A DNA stretch of 51,513 nucleotides from a bacterium (GCA_028821265.1 JAPPGU010000025.1:1-51513); one strand, 5' to 3'; positions 8,382 to 16,148 are shown, counted from the first letter of the stretch. Translations and numbers: made by a program. The notes: a model not told the origin generated them from the letters alone.

Positions 8382-9049
8382 AAACGTCCGGCGGGGTCCC
8401 GGCGCGAGCGAGGAACCAGGACCGGCCGGACGGGCGCCCCTTCGTGATGGGTGTGGCGGGCGGGTCGGGCTCGGGCAAGAGCACGATCTGCGAGGCGATC
8501 ATCGACCGGATCGGCCCGGAGCACGTGGCGCTGATCGCCCATGACGCCTACTACCGGCACCGGCCCGAGATCTCGTACGAGGAGCGGACCAAGGTCAACT
8601 ACGACCATCCCGACTCGCTGGAGACCGAGTTGCTGCTGACCCACCTGGAGAACCTGGCGGCCGGGGAGACGATCCAGCACCCCCTGTACGACTTCTCCCG
8701 GCACCTGCGCCGGCCCGAGACCGTCTCCATCCCGTCGCGGCCGGTGATCCTGATCGAGGGGATACTGACGCTGGTGGAGCCCGACCTGCGGGAGGTGCTG
8801 GACCTTCGCGTGTTCGTTGACACCGACGCCGACCTGAGGGTGTTGCGCCGCGTGGAGCGTGACATGCGGGAGAGAGGGCGATCGCTCGAATCGGTGATCG
8901 CCCAGTATCAGGCCACCGTGAAGCCCATGCACGAGCGGTTCGTGGAGCCCTCGAAGCGGCACGCCGACCTGGTCATTCCCGAGGGATACAACCGCCAGGC
9001 GGTCGGCGCGCTGGTGGCCGTGATCCGCGAGGTACTCGACCGTCGATAG
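8378..9049 (+). CDS. udk: Uridine kinase
   Basis: A 223-residue P-loop kinase phosphorylating uridine/cytidine to the monophosphate in pyrimidine salvage. Walker A is GGSGSGKST; the nucleoside-site segments HDAYYRH, NYDHPDSLE, PLYDFSRH and ILIEGIL and the lid region RRVERDMRERGRS match the family. GTG at 8378 overlaps the upstream stop codon (GTGA). An in-frame ATG at 8447 would start right at the P-loop and give the shorter enterobacterial length, so the first 23 residues are uncertain. The hydrophilic N-terminal tail has no recognised function. Confidence 0.93.
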   Translation: MKTSGGVPARARNQDRPDGRPFVMGVAGGSGSGKSTICEAIIDRIGPEHVALIAHDAYYRHRPEISYEERTKVNYDHPDSLETELLLTHLENLAAGETIQHPLYDFSRHLRRPETVSIPSRPVILIEGILTLVEPDLREVLDLRVFVDTDADLRVLRRVERDMRERGRSLESVIAQYQATVKPMHERFVEPSKRHADLVIPEGYNRQAVGALVAVIREVLDRR

Positions 9050-9100
9050 TCTCCCTGGGACGACGTCCTGGCGGAACCGGAGCGGTCCTGCCGGGCGCCA

Positions 9101-9106
9101 TATACT
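9101..9106 (+). promoter_or_regulatory. -10 box (TATACT), leaderless proC transcript
   Basis: TATACT ends 6 bases before the proC ATG at 9113 and no Shine-Dalgarno sequence lies between, so transcription should start at or next to the A of the ATG. Confidence 0.5.
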
Positions 9107-9112
9107 CCGACC

Positions 9113-9931
9113 ATGGATCGGTCTTCCATCGCGATCGTCGGGGTCGGCGCCATGGGCGGGGCCCTGCTCTCCGGGCTGCTCGAGGCCGGCTGGACTCCCG
9201 CCGACCTGACACTGGTCGAGGCCTACGAGCCTCGGGCCGCGGAGTTGCGGGAAGCCACCGGCTGCCGCACCGTGACCGTGCCGTCCGATGGCATCGACGG
9301 CCAGGACATCGTGGTCCTGGCGGTCAAGCCCCAGGACATCCACGGCGCCCTGCTTCAACTGGCTGAGGTGTTGACCTCGGATCAAGTACTCGTGGCGCTG
9401 GTGGCCGGGGTTCCGATCAGCGTGTACGAGCGGGCTCTCGGCGAGGTGCCGGTGATCCGGACCATGCCCAACACGCCCGCACTGGTAGGTGAGGGGATCA
9501 CCGCGTGTGCGGCCGGCGCCCACGCCACCACCGATCACCTGGCCATGGCCCGGACCGTACTGTCGGCCGTGGGCCTGGTCGAGGAGGTAGACGAGGCCCT
9601 GATGGATGCGGTGACCGCGGTGTCGGGGAGCGGACCGGCCTATGCCTACCTGCTCGCCGAGGCGATGGTTGCCGAGGGAATCCGCCAGGGACTCGATCCG
9701 GCGACAGCGCTGCGGCTGACGGCCCGGACCATCAGGGGTGCAGGGACGATGATGGAGACCTCCGATGACGACCCATCCGTGCTGCGCCAACGGGTGGCGT
9801 CCCCGGGCGGCACCACCGCCGAGGCCCTGGCGGTCATGGACCGGCGCGGTTTCGTGGACGTGGTCCGTGAGGCGGTAGCCGCCGCGACGGACCGCTCCAT
9901 AGAGCTCGGAGAGATCGCCGCCGGCTCGTAA
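9113..9931 (+). CDS. proC: Pyrroline-5-carboxylate reductase
   Basis: A 272-residue enzyme reducing 1-pyrroline-5-carboxylate to L-proline with NAD(P)H, the last step of proline synthesis, in the cytosol. The N-terminal Rossmann motif is GVGAMGGALLSG; RTMPNTPALVGEG and the C-terminal family signature (SGSGPAYAYLLAEAM, about 168-182) are present, as is LRQRVASPGGTT. Length is normal for the family. It appears to have its own promoter, and is followed after 70 bases by the Fe-S reductase gene, which also has its own -10 box. Confidence 0.96.
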   Translation: MDRSSIAIVGVGAMGGALLSGLLEAGWTPADLTLVEAYEPRAAELREATGCRTVTVPSDGIDGQDIVVLAVKPQDIHGALLQLAEVLTSDQVLVALVAGVPISVYERALGEVPVIRTMPNTPALVGEGITACAAGAHATTDHLAMARTVLSAVGLVEEVDEALMDAVTAVSGSGPAYAYLLAEAMVAEGIRQGLDPATALRLTARTIRGAGTMMETSDDDPSVLRQRVASPGGTTAEALAVMDRRGFVDVVREAVAAATDRSIELGEIAAGS

Positions 9932-9965
9932 CCTTTTGGTCGACAAGTCCGGCAAGGCTGCGCTC

Positions 9966-9971
9966 TACACT
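9966..9971 (+). promoter_or_regulatory. -10 box (TACACT) for the Fe-S reductase
   Basis: TACACT lies about 34 bases before the ATG at 10005, and a GGAGGGA ribosome-binding site follows in the leader. It is the same hexamer as the rpmB -10 box. Confidence 0.4.
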
Positions 9972-10004
9972 CGGGCGACCGTCCGAAACACGGAGGGAGC
10001 CCGG

Positions 10005-12149
10005 ATGCGCCGCAAGTTCACCGCCGCCGAGATACTGGTGTTCCTGGGAGTGCTGGCGGTGGTCGGAACCCTGGCGAGTTGGTTTGCCGGACAGTTTCCG
10101 GGCCACGCCGAGAGCCCCGTATCCCGCAAGGTGTTCGTCAACGTCCCGGCCGCGGTGGAAGGCATGTTCTACGTGGCGGTGGCGGGCTTCCTCTTCCTGA
10201 CCTTCTACCTGTTCTCGCTCCGCGCCAAGAACTGGCAGCGGGGCGCGCCCGACCGGCGCACCGGTCACTGGAGGGAGCGGCTGGAGGCCATGGGCGCCGG
10301 ACTCCGGATGCAGACGCTCATGCGCGACCGCGGCGCCGGCCTCATGCACTCCATGGTCTACTATGGGTTCCTGGTGCTGTTCCTGGGTACCGTGACCCTG
10401 GAGATCGACCATCTGCTGCCGGCCGGTCTCAAGTTCCTCCAGGACGACGTATACCGGGCCTACTCCTTCATCCTGGATGCGGCGGCGCTGGTGTTCCTCG
10501 GGGGCTTGGCCTGGGCCTTCGTGAGAAGGTATGGACAGGCCCCGTGGCGCCTGCGGTCCAAGACCCGACCCGAGGACTTCTGGATCCTCGTCACCCTGGC
10601 CCTGATCGGCGTCAGCGGGCTGGCCACCGAAGCGGCCCGGATCGCGGTCGAGAACCGGCCGTCCTACGAGGTGTGGTCGTTCGTGGGCTATCCGCTTTCA
10701 CTCTTGGTGCCGCAAGGGCCGGCAGCGGGGATCCATCAGGTCATCTGGGTGATCCACGTGGCCTCCTTCCTGGCGTTCCTGGTCGTGCTGCCCACTACCA
10801 AGCTCCGGCACATGGTCACCTCGCCGGTCAACATGTTCCTCGGTCCCAAGGAGCGGCCACCCGGCGCCATGCGTGAGATGCCCAACCTGATGGAGGTTGA
10901 CGACATCGAGACCGTGGGCGCGTCGCTCGTGGGGGAGTTCACCTGGAAACAGCTGCTCGACACCGACGCATGCACGGTGTGCGGGCGGTGCACATCCGTG
11001 TGCCCTGCCACCGCCACGGGCAAACCGCTGGATCCGCGCGAGATCGTGCTCAAGCTCGGTGAGGTGGCGGCCCGGACCGCCGACCCGGCCGTGACGCCCC
11101 CGGTCTCGGTGGACGAGGCCATAACCGTGTCCGCCGACAACGTGTTCGAGCGGATCACCCCCGAGGAGCTCTGGGCCTGCACATCGTGCAAGGCATGCGA
11201 CGAGATCTGCCCGGTCGACATCGAGATCCTGGACAAGATCCTCGACATGCGCCGCTACCTGGCGTTGATGGAAGCGGACTTCCCGGCCGAGCTGGGTAAG
11301 GCCTACCTGTCGATGGAGAACTCCTCCAATCCGTACGGTATGGCCCAGGCGGACCGAGCGGCGTGGACCGCCGAACTGGACTTCGAGGTGCCGATCCTCG
11401 GCCAGGATGTGGATACGGCCGAGTATCTCTACTGGGTAGGTTGTGCCGGCTCGTTCGATGACCGCAACCGGAAGGTGACGGTGGCGACCGCCCGTCTCCT
11501 CCATGAGGCCGGCGTCAGCTTCGCCATACTGGGTCCCGCCGAGTTGTGCACCGGTGATCCGGCCCGGCGCTCGGGCAACGAGTTCGTCTTCCAGATGATG
11601 GCCATCCAGAATGTGGAGACGCTCGAGGACCGGGGGGTGCGGAAGGTCATCACTCAGTGCCCGCATTGCTTCAACACACTGAAGAACGAGTATCCGCAGT
11701 TCGGCGGCGAGTACGAGGTGATCCATCACAGCCAAGTCCTGTCCGACCTGGTGAGCCAGGGCCTGCTCCGGACCAGGAACGGGCAGTCCAAGACGGTCAC
11801 GTACCACGACTCCTGCTACCTCGGGCGCCACAACGGCGTATACATGGCTCCTCGGGGAGTGGTGGCCTCCATCGGCGGGATCAACGTGGTGGAGATGGGC
11901 CGGTCAGGAACCCGCTCGTTCTGCTGCGGGGCCGGCGGTTCGCAGATGTGGATGGAGGAACGAGTCGGCAAGAAGGTCAATATCGACCGGGCGGAGGAAG
12001 CGGTGGCGACCGGCGCGGACGAGGTAGCGGTGGCGTGCCCCTTCTGCTACGTGATGCTCGATGACGGCGTGCGGGAGCTCGGCCAGGAGGAGTCGGTGGC
12101 GGTCCGGGACATCTCGATGATCCTGGCAGAGTCCGTCTTCGATGACTAG
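10005..12149 (+). CDS. Membrane-bound (Fe-S) oxidoreductase, EtfD/heterodisulfide-reductase-like fusion
   Basis: A 714-residue fusion. The first ~280 residues hold about five or six transmembrane helices like the NarI/DsrM gamma subunit. A ferredoxin region then carries two [4Fe-4S] motifs (Cys323, 326, 329, 333 and Cys392, 395, 398, 402). The C-terminal half has two CCG (HdrD-type) domains, the second with FCCGAGG. This order matches M. tuberculosis Rv0338c/EtfD, which passes electrons from an electron-transfer flavoprotein of fatty-acid oxidation to menaquinone. That role is inferred; no etfAB is in the window. Start ATG has GGAGGGA upstream and begins the first membrane helix. Confidence 0.85.
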   Translation: MRRKFTAAEILVFLGVLAVVGTLASWFAGQFPGHAESPVSRKVFVNVPAAVEGMFYVAVAGFLFLTFYLFSLRAKNWQRGAPDRRTGHWRERLEAMGAGLRMQTLMRDRGAGLMHSMVYYGFLVLFLGTVTLEIDHLLPAGLKFLQDDVYRAYSFILDAAALVFLGGLAWAFVRRYGQAPWRLRSKTRPEDFWILVTLALIGVSGLATEAARIAVENRPSYEVWSFVGYPLSLLVPQGPAAGIHQVIWVIHVASFLAFLVVLPTTKLRHMVTSPVNMFLGPKERPPGAMREMPNLMEVDDIETVGASLVGEFTWKQLLDTDACTVCGRCTSVCPATATGKPLDPREIVLKLGEVAARTADPAVTPPVSVDEAITVSADNVFERITPEELWACTSCKACDEICPVDIEILDKILDMRRYLALMEADFPAELGKAYLSMENSSNPYGMAQADRAAWTAELDFEVPILGQDVDTAEYLYWVGCAGSFDDRNRKVTVATARLLHEAGVSFAILGPAELCTGDPARRSGNEFVFQMMAIQNVETLEDRGVRKVITQCPHCFNTLKNEYPQFGGEYEVIHHSQVLSDLVSQGLLRTRNGQSKTVTYHDSCYLGRHNGVYMAPRGVVASIGGINVVEMGRSGTRSFCCGAGGSQMWMEERVGKKVNIDRAEEAVATGADEVAVACPFCYVMLDDGVRELGQEESVAVRDISMILAESVFDD

Positions 12150-12193
12150 TTTCTAGTTTCTACTAACAACTAACAACTAGCGATTAGCAATTA
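12146..12193. repeat. Heptad CTAG-type array, site C
   Basis: CTAG at 12146 contains the stop codon of the Fe-S reductase, followed 7 bases on by CTAG (12153). The right half runs CTAA 12163, CTAA 12170, CTAG 12177, TTAG 12184 and TTAA 12191, all at exact 7-base steps; the last contains the stop codon of the convergent hypothetical gene. The halves are imperfect inverted repeats (CTAGTTT-type versus CTAACAA-type units). It may terminate transcription on both strands. Confidence 0.7.
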
Positions 12194-12826
12194 AACATGC
12201 GGTGGGAGTGACTGCCACAGGTCGTCGAGTTGCTCATCCAAGAGGTCGGCCTCGGGCGCCACGTATCCGGAGTCACCGCGACGCTTGACGATGACCCCTA
12301 TCTGCCTCAGCCAGCCCAGCACGACATGACCCTGGTAGGCAGGAGGCGTCGAGCCGTCCTCGGAGAGGGCGCTGAAGATGTGCCGGGTGGGGATGGGGTG
12401 GTCGGGCCCTCCGTTGGCGGCCAGGTAGCCGACGATGGCCTCCACCTGCTGCCGTGATGCCCGCACGGTGTAACGGTTCCCGCTCTTCTTCGAAGTCACG
12501 GTTTTGACGAGGACATCGCGGTCCCTGGTGTACCAGGCGGGCGGTCCGGCACTTCTCGCCAGGTATGAGGCCAGCCGCGGGTCCTCGAACTGAGCGTACG
12601 AGATGGCTTGGTGGTTGCCGGATGCTTTCGACAGGCGGACGCTCTCGGCGCGGGTGGCGGTTTCCTTGACCGTTCTGGCGAAGGAGGCCAGGTGGACCGC
12701 GTCGTCGTACCGCGCCTCGGACAGGGCGGTCTCGGCCCTGGCCCGCAGTGTTTCTTCACAGTCGCGAAGGGCGGCCTCGGCCCAGGCCATGGTGTCGGTT
12801 TGTGTCGAAGTGTTTCGGCTTGCCAT
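12191..12826 (-). CDS. Hypothetical protein, possible C-terminal winged-helix domain
   Basis: Not recognised. A 211-residue soluble protein. Residues ~10-75 are helical and charged (WAEAALRDCEETLRARAETA and onward) and could form a helical hairpin or coiled coil; the C-terminal ~90 residues (RQQVEAIVGYLAANGG, then VVLGWLRQIGVIVKRRG and GYVAP) look like a winged helix, which would suggest DNA binding or a role as a regulator. That fold is my inference from the helix-helix-hairpin pattern only. ATG at 12826 is chosen; an upstream in-frame ATG at 12862 is possible. It is monocistronic and divergent from pheA. Confidence 0.6.
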   Translation of the reverse strand: MASRNTSTQTDTMAWAEAALRDCEETLRARAETALSEARYDDAVHLASFARTVKETATRAESVRLSKASGNHQAISYAQFEDPRLASYLARSAGPPAWYTRDRDVLVKTVTSKKSGNRYTVRASRQQVEAIVGYLAANGGPDHPIPTRHIFSALSEDGSTPPAYQGHVVLGWLRQIGVIVKRRGDSGYVAPEADLLDEQLDDLWQSLPPHV

Positions 12827-13088
12827 ACCTGTCCGAGACTGTTGAACGTGTCCGGTCTCCATGGAACTCGATTGACTATGTGATAGGGCGGTTCGGGAGT
12901 CGTGACCTGGCTCTACGAACCTGTCGTTGCGAAGAATCAGGCTCCCGGTCTCTCGCCGGCTCAACGGAGCTACCTGCCGGATCCCGCCGCGTAACCACGG
13001 CCCTAGACCGCGAAGGTAGCACCGAACTGGCTCCATTCACAAGATTTGCACACCCGTCTCGCCTTGCCGAGTGGGCATCCGTTCCGAT

Positions 13089-13094
13089 TACCCT
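13089..13094 (+). promoter_or_regulatory. -10 box (TACCCT), leaderless pheA transcript
   Basis: TACCCT ends 7 bases before the pheA ATG at 13102, with no ribosome-binding site between. The 275-base gap upstream (12827-13101) shows no other gene that I can support. Confidence 0.45.
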
Positions 13095-13101
13095 CCGGCT
13101 C

Positions 13102-13917
13102 ATGAGGATCGGTTATCAAGGCGAAGGCCTTTCGTACTCGGACCAGGTGGCGATCCGGCTCTTCCCGGAGGCCAGACGGGTCGGTTTCGGCAGCTTCGCT
13201 CGAGCTTTCCAGGCGCTCGGGCATGGTGATGTGGATCGGCTGGTGTTGCCGATCGAGAACTCCACCATCGGGAGCATCCTGCCGGTTCTGGACCGTCTGG
13301 CCCGGCACGATGTCTCGATCATCGGCGAGCACCTCATCGAGGTCCGGCATGCGCTGATCGGCCTTCCAGGATCGACCATCGACGGCATCGAGGAGGTCTG
13401 GTCCCATCCCCAGGCCCTGGCACAGGCGGATGACCGGATCGAGCAGGCGGGATGGAACCCGATTCCCTTCTACGACACGGCCGGCGCGGTGCGGGCTGTC
13501 GTCGAGAGAGGAGATCCTTCGGTGGGTGCCCTTGCCCCCAGGCACACGGCCCGGCGGCATGGCGGGAAGGTACTCCAGGAGGACTTCCTGGATCGGGACC
13601 ACAACACCACCCGGTTCGTGATCCTGGCCGCCGATGGATGGGAGGTGAGCGAGGACGCCAACAAGACCTCCATGGTGTTCGAGACGGCTCACTCACCCGG
13701 CTCGCTGGCCCTTGCCCTGACCGAACTCGGCCTGCGGGGCGCCAACCTGACCCACCTGCAGTCGCGGCCTGCGGACGAGGCCTGGAAGTACCGGTTCTAT
13801 GCCGACATGATCCACAACCCCGGTCCCCAAGGGGTGAAGGATGTCTTGGAGCCCCGCCCGGCCACCCTGGCTGCGCTGCGTGTCCTGGGTACCTACCCGG
13901 CGGCCGAGGTCCCCTGA
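13102..13917 (+). CDS. pheA: Prephenate dehydratase
   Basis: A 271-residue monofunctional enzyme converting prephenate to phenylpyruvate in phenylalanine synthesis. It begins with the family start MRIGYQGEGLSYSDQ; PIENSTIGSI and the catalytic Thr-Arg-Phe of NTTRFVIL (about residue 170) are intact. The C-terminal ~85 residues form an ACT domain with the Phe-binding elements SPGSLALAL and LTHLQSRP, so feedback inhibition by phenylalanine is expected. No chorismate mutase domain is fused. The start is fixed by homology. The other aromatic genes, DAHP synthase and tyrA, are 12 kb away. Confidence 0.95.
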   Translation: MRIGYQGEGLSYSDQVAIRLFPEARRVGFGSFARAFQALGHGDVDRLVLPIENSTIGSILPVLDRLARHDVSIIGEHLIEVRHALIGLPGSTIDGIEEVWSHPQALAQADDRIEQAGWNPIPFYDTAGAVRAVVERGDPSVGALAPRHTARRHGGKVLQEDFLDRDHNTTRFVILAADGWEVSEDANKTSMVFETAHSPGSLALALTELGLRGANLTHLQSRPADEAWKYRFYADMIHNPGPQGVKDVLEPRPATLAALRVLGTYPAAEVP

Positions 13918-13988
13918 TAGCAAACGGCCCGACGGGGGTGGGATCGGTTCCACCCCGGTCGATTTCGCCGCCCATGCGTCGAGGGGAC

Positions 13989-14285
13989 TCAGGGCCGGCC
14001 GGCATTCTCGTAGAGGCCGACGCTCTCGATGTAGAAGAGGGCGACGTCGACCGGCCCGTCGCCGGTCTGTATCTCGGCGAAATCGACCCCCACTTCGGTC
14101 AGCACCCCGGTGAAGGACCTACCGCCGGCAGTGCGGAGGCGGACCGGATACCGGAGCTGCTCTGCTTCGATCAGGGAGTCCCTGAGCGTCCGCCGCAGCG
14201 GTGGGGTACGGGCCGGGGGGTTGTGGTCATGTGTAGCACTCATGACGTCAGGGTGCCGAGGATCGGGCCGGGTTTCAATACCCAT
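13989..14285 (-). CDS. Small hypothetical protein, Sm-like beta-rich C-terminus
   Basis: Not recognised. A 98-residue protein: a basic helical N-terminal part (LRRTLRDSLIEAEQLRYPV) followed by five predicted beta-strands (VRLRTAGGRSFTGVLTEVG, DFAEIQTG, DVALFYIESVGLY). The helix plus strand order and the GVLTEVGVDFAEI pattern resemble an Sm/SH3-like barrel, which is inference. The start could be the ATG at 14285 or 14243; GGAG precedes the first very closely. It is convergent with pheA and divergent from clpS. Codon use fits its neighbours, so I treat it as real. Confidence 0.55.
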   Translation of the reverse strand: MGIETRPDPRHPDVMSATHDHNPPARTPPLRRTLRDSLIEAEQLRYPVRLRTAGGRSFTGVLTEVGVDFAEIQTGDGPVDVALFYIESVGLYENAGRP

Positions 14286-14326
14286 GTCTCCAGCGTGATC
14301 CGTGGCCCCATGGCCGGCCGTCCGGA

Positions 14327-14332
14327 TATCCT
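14327..14332 (+). promoter_or_regulatory. -10 box (TATCCT), leaderless clpS transcript
   Basis: TATCCT ends 6 bases before the clpS ATG at 14339, the same geometry as before proC, with no Shine-Dalgarno sequence. Confidence 0.5.
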
Positions 14333-14338
14333 GAGACC

Positions 14339-14665
14339 ATGAACCCGATCATTGGGCGGCCCCCGGGATCGCCGGCTGCCACGATCGCGCCCGAGCGGAC
14401 CGACCTCCCGGAGGTGGACGAGCGAGCCGGCCACGATCGTGGTTGGAACGTGGTGGTCTGGAACGACCCCGTGAACCTCATGTCCTACGTAGTGCTGGTG
14501 TTCCGCCGGATCTTCGGGTACTCGGAGGAGAAAGCGACCCGCCTGATGCTCGAGGTGCACCACGAGGGCCGCTCGATCGTCAGCACGGCGCCGCGCGAGA
14601 AGGCGGAGATCGACTGCTACACCCTGCATCGCTACGCCTTGTGGGCGACCATCGAACGGGCGTGA
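14339..14665 (+). CDS. clpS: ATP-dependent Clp protease adaptor ClpS
   Basis: A 108-residue adaptor that delivers N-degron proteins to ClpCP/ClpAP. After a ~35-residue flexible N-terminal extension the core begins WNVVVWNDPVNLMSYV, with the substrate-pocket Asn-Asp pair, then the Met-containing helix ATRLMLEVHHEGRS and the C-terminal YTLHRYALWATIE strand/helix, all typical. The stop TGA overlaps the ATG of the DUF2017 gene by one base. This clpS-DUF2017 pairing is common in actinobacteria. Confidence 0.95.
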   Translation: MNPIIGRPPGSPAATIAPERTDLPEVDERAGHDRGWNVVVWNDPVNLMSYVVLVFRRIFGYSEEKATRLMLEVHHEGRSIVSTAPREKAEIDCYTLHRYALWATIERA

Positions 14666-15141
14666 TGACACGGTTCAAGGTGTTGGCGGATCGCATCGAA
14701 ATGCGTCCTGTTGGAGACGACCTGGTGGCCCTCTCCCTGATGCAGGACGCACTCGCGTCGGTGGGCGAGGAGCCCGACGACCCGGCGGTCGGGCGGCTGT
14801 CGGTGGCGGCATACCCGGATGATGGGGACGCTCAGTCCGAGTACGAACGTCTCATGAACCCGGAGTTGGATCGCCAGCGCCGCATGGACCGGGACGCGGT
14901 GGCTTCCGTCCTCAAGGCGGCCGAGGGCGGGAGCGTGGACCTCACCCCGACTGAGGCGGAAGCACTGTTGATGGTAATAAACGAGGCTCGCCTGGCTCTC
15001 GGCGCTCGGTTGGGGATCGTGGAGGACGGCTGGGGGTCCGGCGAGAGGCGAACGTCCGATCCGGTGGTGTTGCTCCTCCGGTACCTGACCGCCTACCAGG
15101 ACGACCTGGTCCGAGCGCTGGCGAAGCGGCTCGAGCCCTAG
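14665..15141 (+). CDS. DUF2017 family protein
   Basis: A 158-residue, mostly helical cytosolic protein of the DUF2017 family, whose members usually follow clpS in actinobacteria. The recognisable part is the C-terminal helix bundle (LTPTEAEALLMVINEARLA, then LLLRYLTAYQDDLVRAL). No catalytic motif is visible and the function is unknown; the coupling with clpS (TGATG overlap) suggests a link to protein turnover. A GTG at 14662 is an alternative start. The stop codon TAG is the first unit of the heptad array at site D. Confidence 0.85.
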   Translation: MTRFKVLADRIEMRPVGDDLVALSLMQDALASVGEEPDDPAVGRLSVAAYPDDGDAQSEYERLMNPELDRQRRMDRDAVASVLKAAEGGSVDLTPTEAEALLMVINEARLALGARLGIVEDGWGSGERRTSDPVVLLLRYLTAYQDDLVRALAKRLEP

Positions 15142-15217
15142 TTGCTAGTCTCTAGTCTGTGGCTTCTACTTATTACTAGTTGCTAGCAACTAACAACTAG
15201 CAACTAACAACTAGCAA
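15138..15217. repeat. Heptad CTAG-type array, site D (clearest copy)
   Basis: Seven CTAG tetramers lie at 15138, 15145, 15152, 15176, 15183, 15197 and 15211; all steps are multiples of 7 except the jump across the centre. The first contains the DUF2017 stop codon. The right part is five exact heptamers alternating CTAGCAA and CTAACAA (15183-15217). TAGTTGCTAGCAACTA (15177-15192) is a perfect 16-bp palindrome, and the left units (CTAGTTG, CTAGTCT) are roughly the complements of the right ones. Very AT-rich compared with surrounding DNA. Confidence 0.8.
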
Positions 15218-15230
15218 ATCGGAGGTACCG

Positions 15231-16094
15231 GTGACCCAGGCCATTCGTTACGGGATCTGCACCGATCAGTCGCTGCCCTATCGCACCCTCGTGGACCGGT
15301 GGCAGTACTACGAGGAGCTGGGCTTCGACAGCATCTGGGATTGCGACCATTTCATCCGACCCAGCGATCCCACCAACGACTATTTCGAGGGTTGGACGCT
15401 CCTGACCGCGATGGCGGCGGTCACCAGCCGGGTCCGGGTCGGTTGCCTGGTCGCCAGCAACACCTTCCGCCATCCGGCCTTGCTGGCCCAGCAGGCCATC
15501 ACCATCGACCACGTTTCCGATGGCCGGCTGGAGTTCGGGATCGGAGCCGGGTGGTTCGTGGAGGAGCACGAGCGCTTCGGGATACCGTTCGGCGAGCCCG
15601 GCGAACTGGTTGCCAGGTTCCACGAGGCGGTCGAAGTGGTCGATTCCCTGCTTCGAGGCGAGGCCACTACCTACGAGGGCCGGCACTACCAGCTCCAAGG
15701 GGCGCGCCTGCGTCCTCAACCTGTGCAAAGGCCGCGGCCGCCGTTGACCATGGGCGCCCACCGGCCCCGCATGTTGCGGATTTGCGCCAGGTTCGCCGAT
15801 CGCTGGAACTCGTACGGGACGCTCGACGAGATGGCCGAGCGCAACCGCATTCTCGACGAGGCCTGCCTGGAGATCGGGCGGGACCCGGGTGAGATCATCA
15901 GGTCCTTCTACGGGTGGATACCCAACCTGACCACCTTGGACATGCCCGATCCGTGGACCGGCCCGGAGGCGTTCGCGGAGGTGGTGGGCCGCTACGCGGA
16001 GGTCGGTGTGAACGAGTTCATCTTCGATCAGCCCCGGGCCGACCAACTGGACAATGCGGCGGACATCGCCGCCGAGGTTCTCCAGAGCCCGTAA
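15231..16094 (+). CDS. LLM-class (luciferase-like, probably F420-dependent) oxidoreductase
   Basis: A 287-residue TIM-barrel protein of the bacterial luciferase-like family (RYGICTDQSLPYRTL, then WDCDHFIRP, VGCLVASNTFRHPALLA and GAGWFVEEHERFGIPF). In actinobacteria most such proteins use deazaflavin F420 rather than FMN, so a hydride-transfer reduction or oxidation is expected; the substrate is unknown. The GTG start has GGAGG 6 bases upstream. A strong hairpin pair after the stop separates it from the cox genes, so it is likely a single-gene unit. Confidence 0.88.
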   Translation: MTQAIRYGICTDQSLPYRTLVDRWQYYEELGFDSIWDCDHFIRPSDPTNDYFEGWTLLTAMAAVTSRVRVGCLVASNTFRHPALLAQQAITIDHVSDGRLEFGIGAGWFVEEHERFGIPFGEPGELVARFHEAVEVVDSLLRGEATTYEGRHYQLQGARLRPQPVQRPRPPLTMGAHRPRMLRICARFADRWNSYGTLDEMAERNRILDEACLEIGRDPGEIIRSFYGWIPNLTTLDMPDPWTGPEAFAEVVGRYAEVGVNEFIFDQPRADQLDNAADIAAEVLQSP

Positions 16095-16101
16095 GCGCCG
16101 T

Positions 16102-16148
16102 TCCCCGACTCTTGCTTGGCGGGGAGCCGATCCACCCCGGCAACGGGG
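16102..16148 (+). terminator. Two GC-rich hairpins after the LLM gene
   Basis: First hairpin: TCCCCG (16102-16107) pairs with CGGGGA (16120-16125). Second: CCCCG (16135-16139), tetraloop GCAA (GNRA type), CGGGG (16144-16148). No T-run follows, as is common for GC-rich actinobacterial terminators. Confidence 0.5.

Noticed and set aside
8105-9955. 616-codon open frame on the minus strand across the udk/proC region
   Set aside because: It is opposite three well-supported plus-strand genes, has no recognisable domain and the His/Gly/Arg-rich composition typical of antisense frames in GC-rich DNA.
13011-13026. T-box-like sequence (AAGGTAGCACCG) before pheA
   Set aside because: It resembles the T-box bulge consensus weakly, but no specifier stem, no antiterminator/terminator pair and a leaderless pheA promoter lies downstream of it.
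15138-15217. CTAG repeats considered as a CRISPR array or as terminal repeats of a transposon
   Set aside because: Units are 7 bases with no spacers, and no transposase or target duplication borders the copies except the unrelated IS110 stub at site E.
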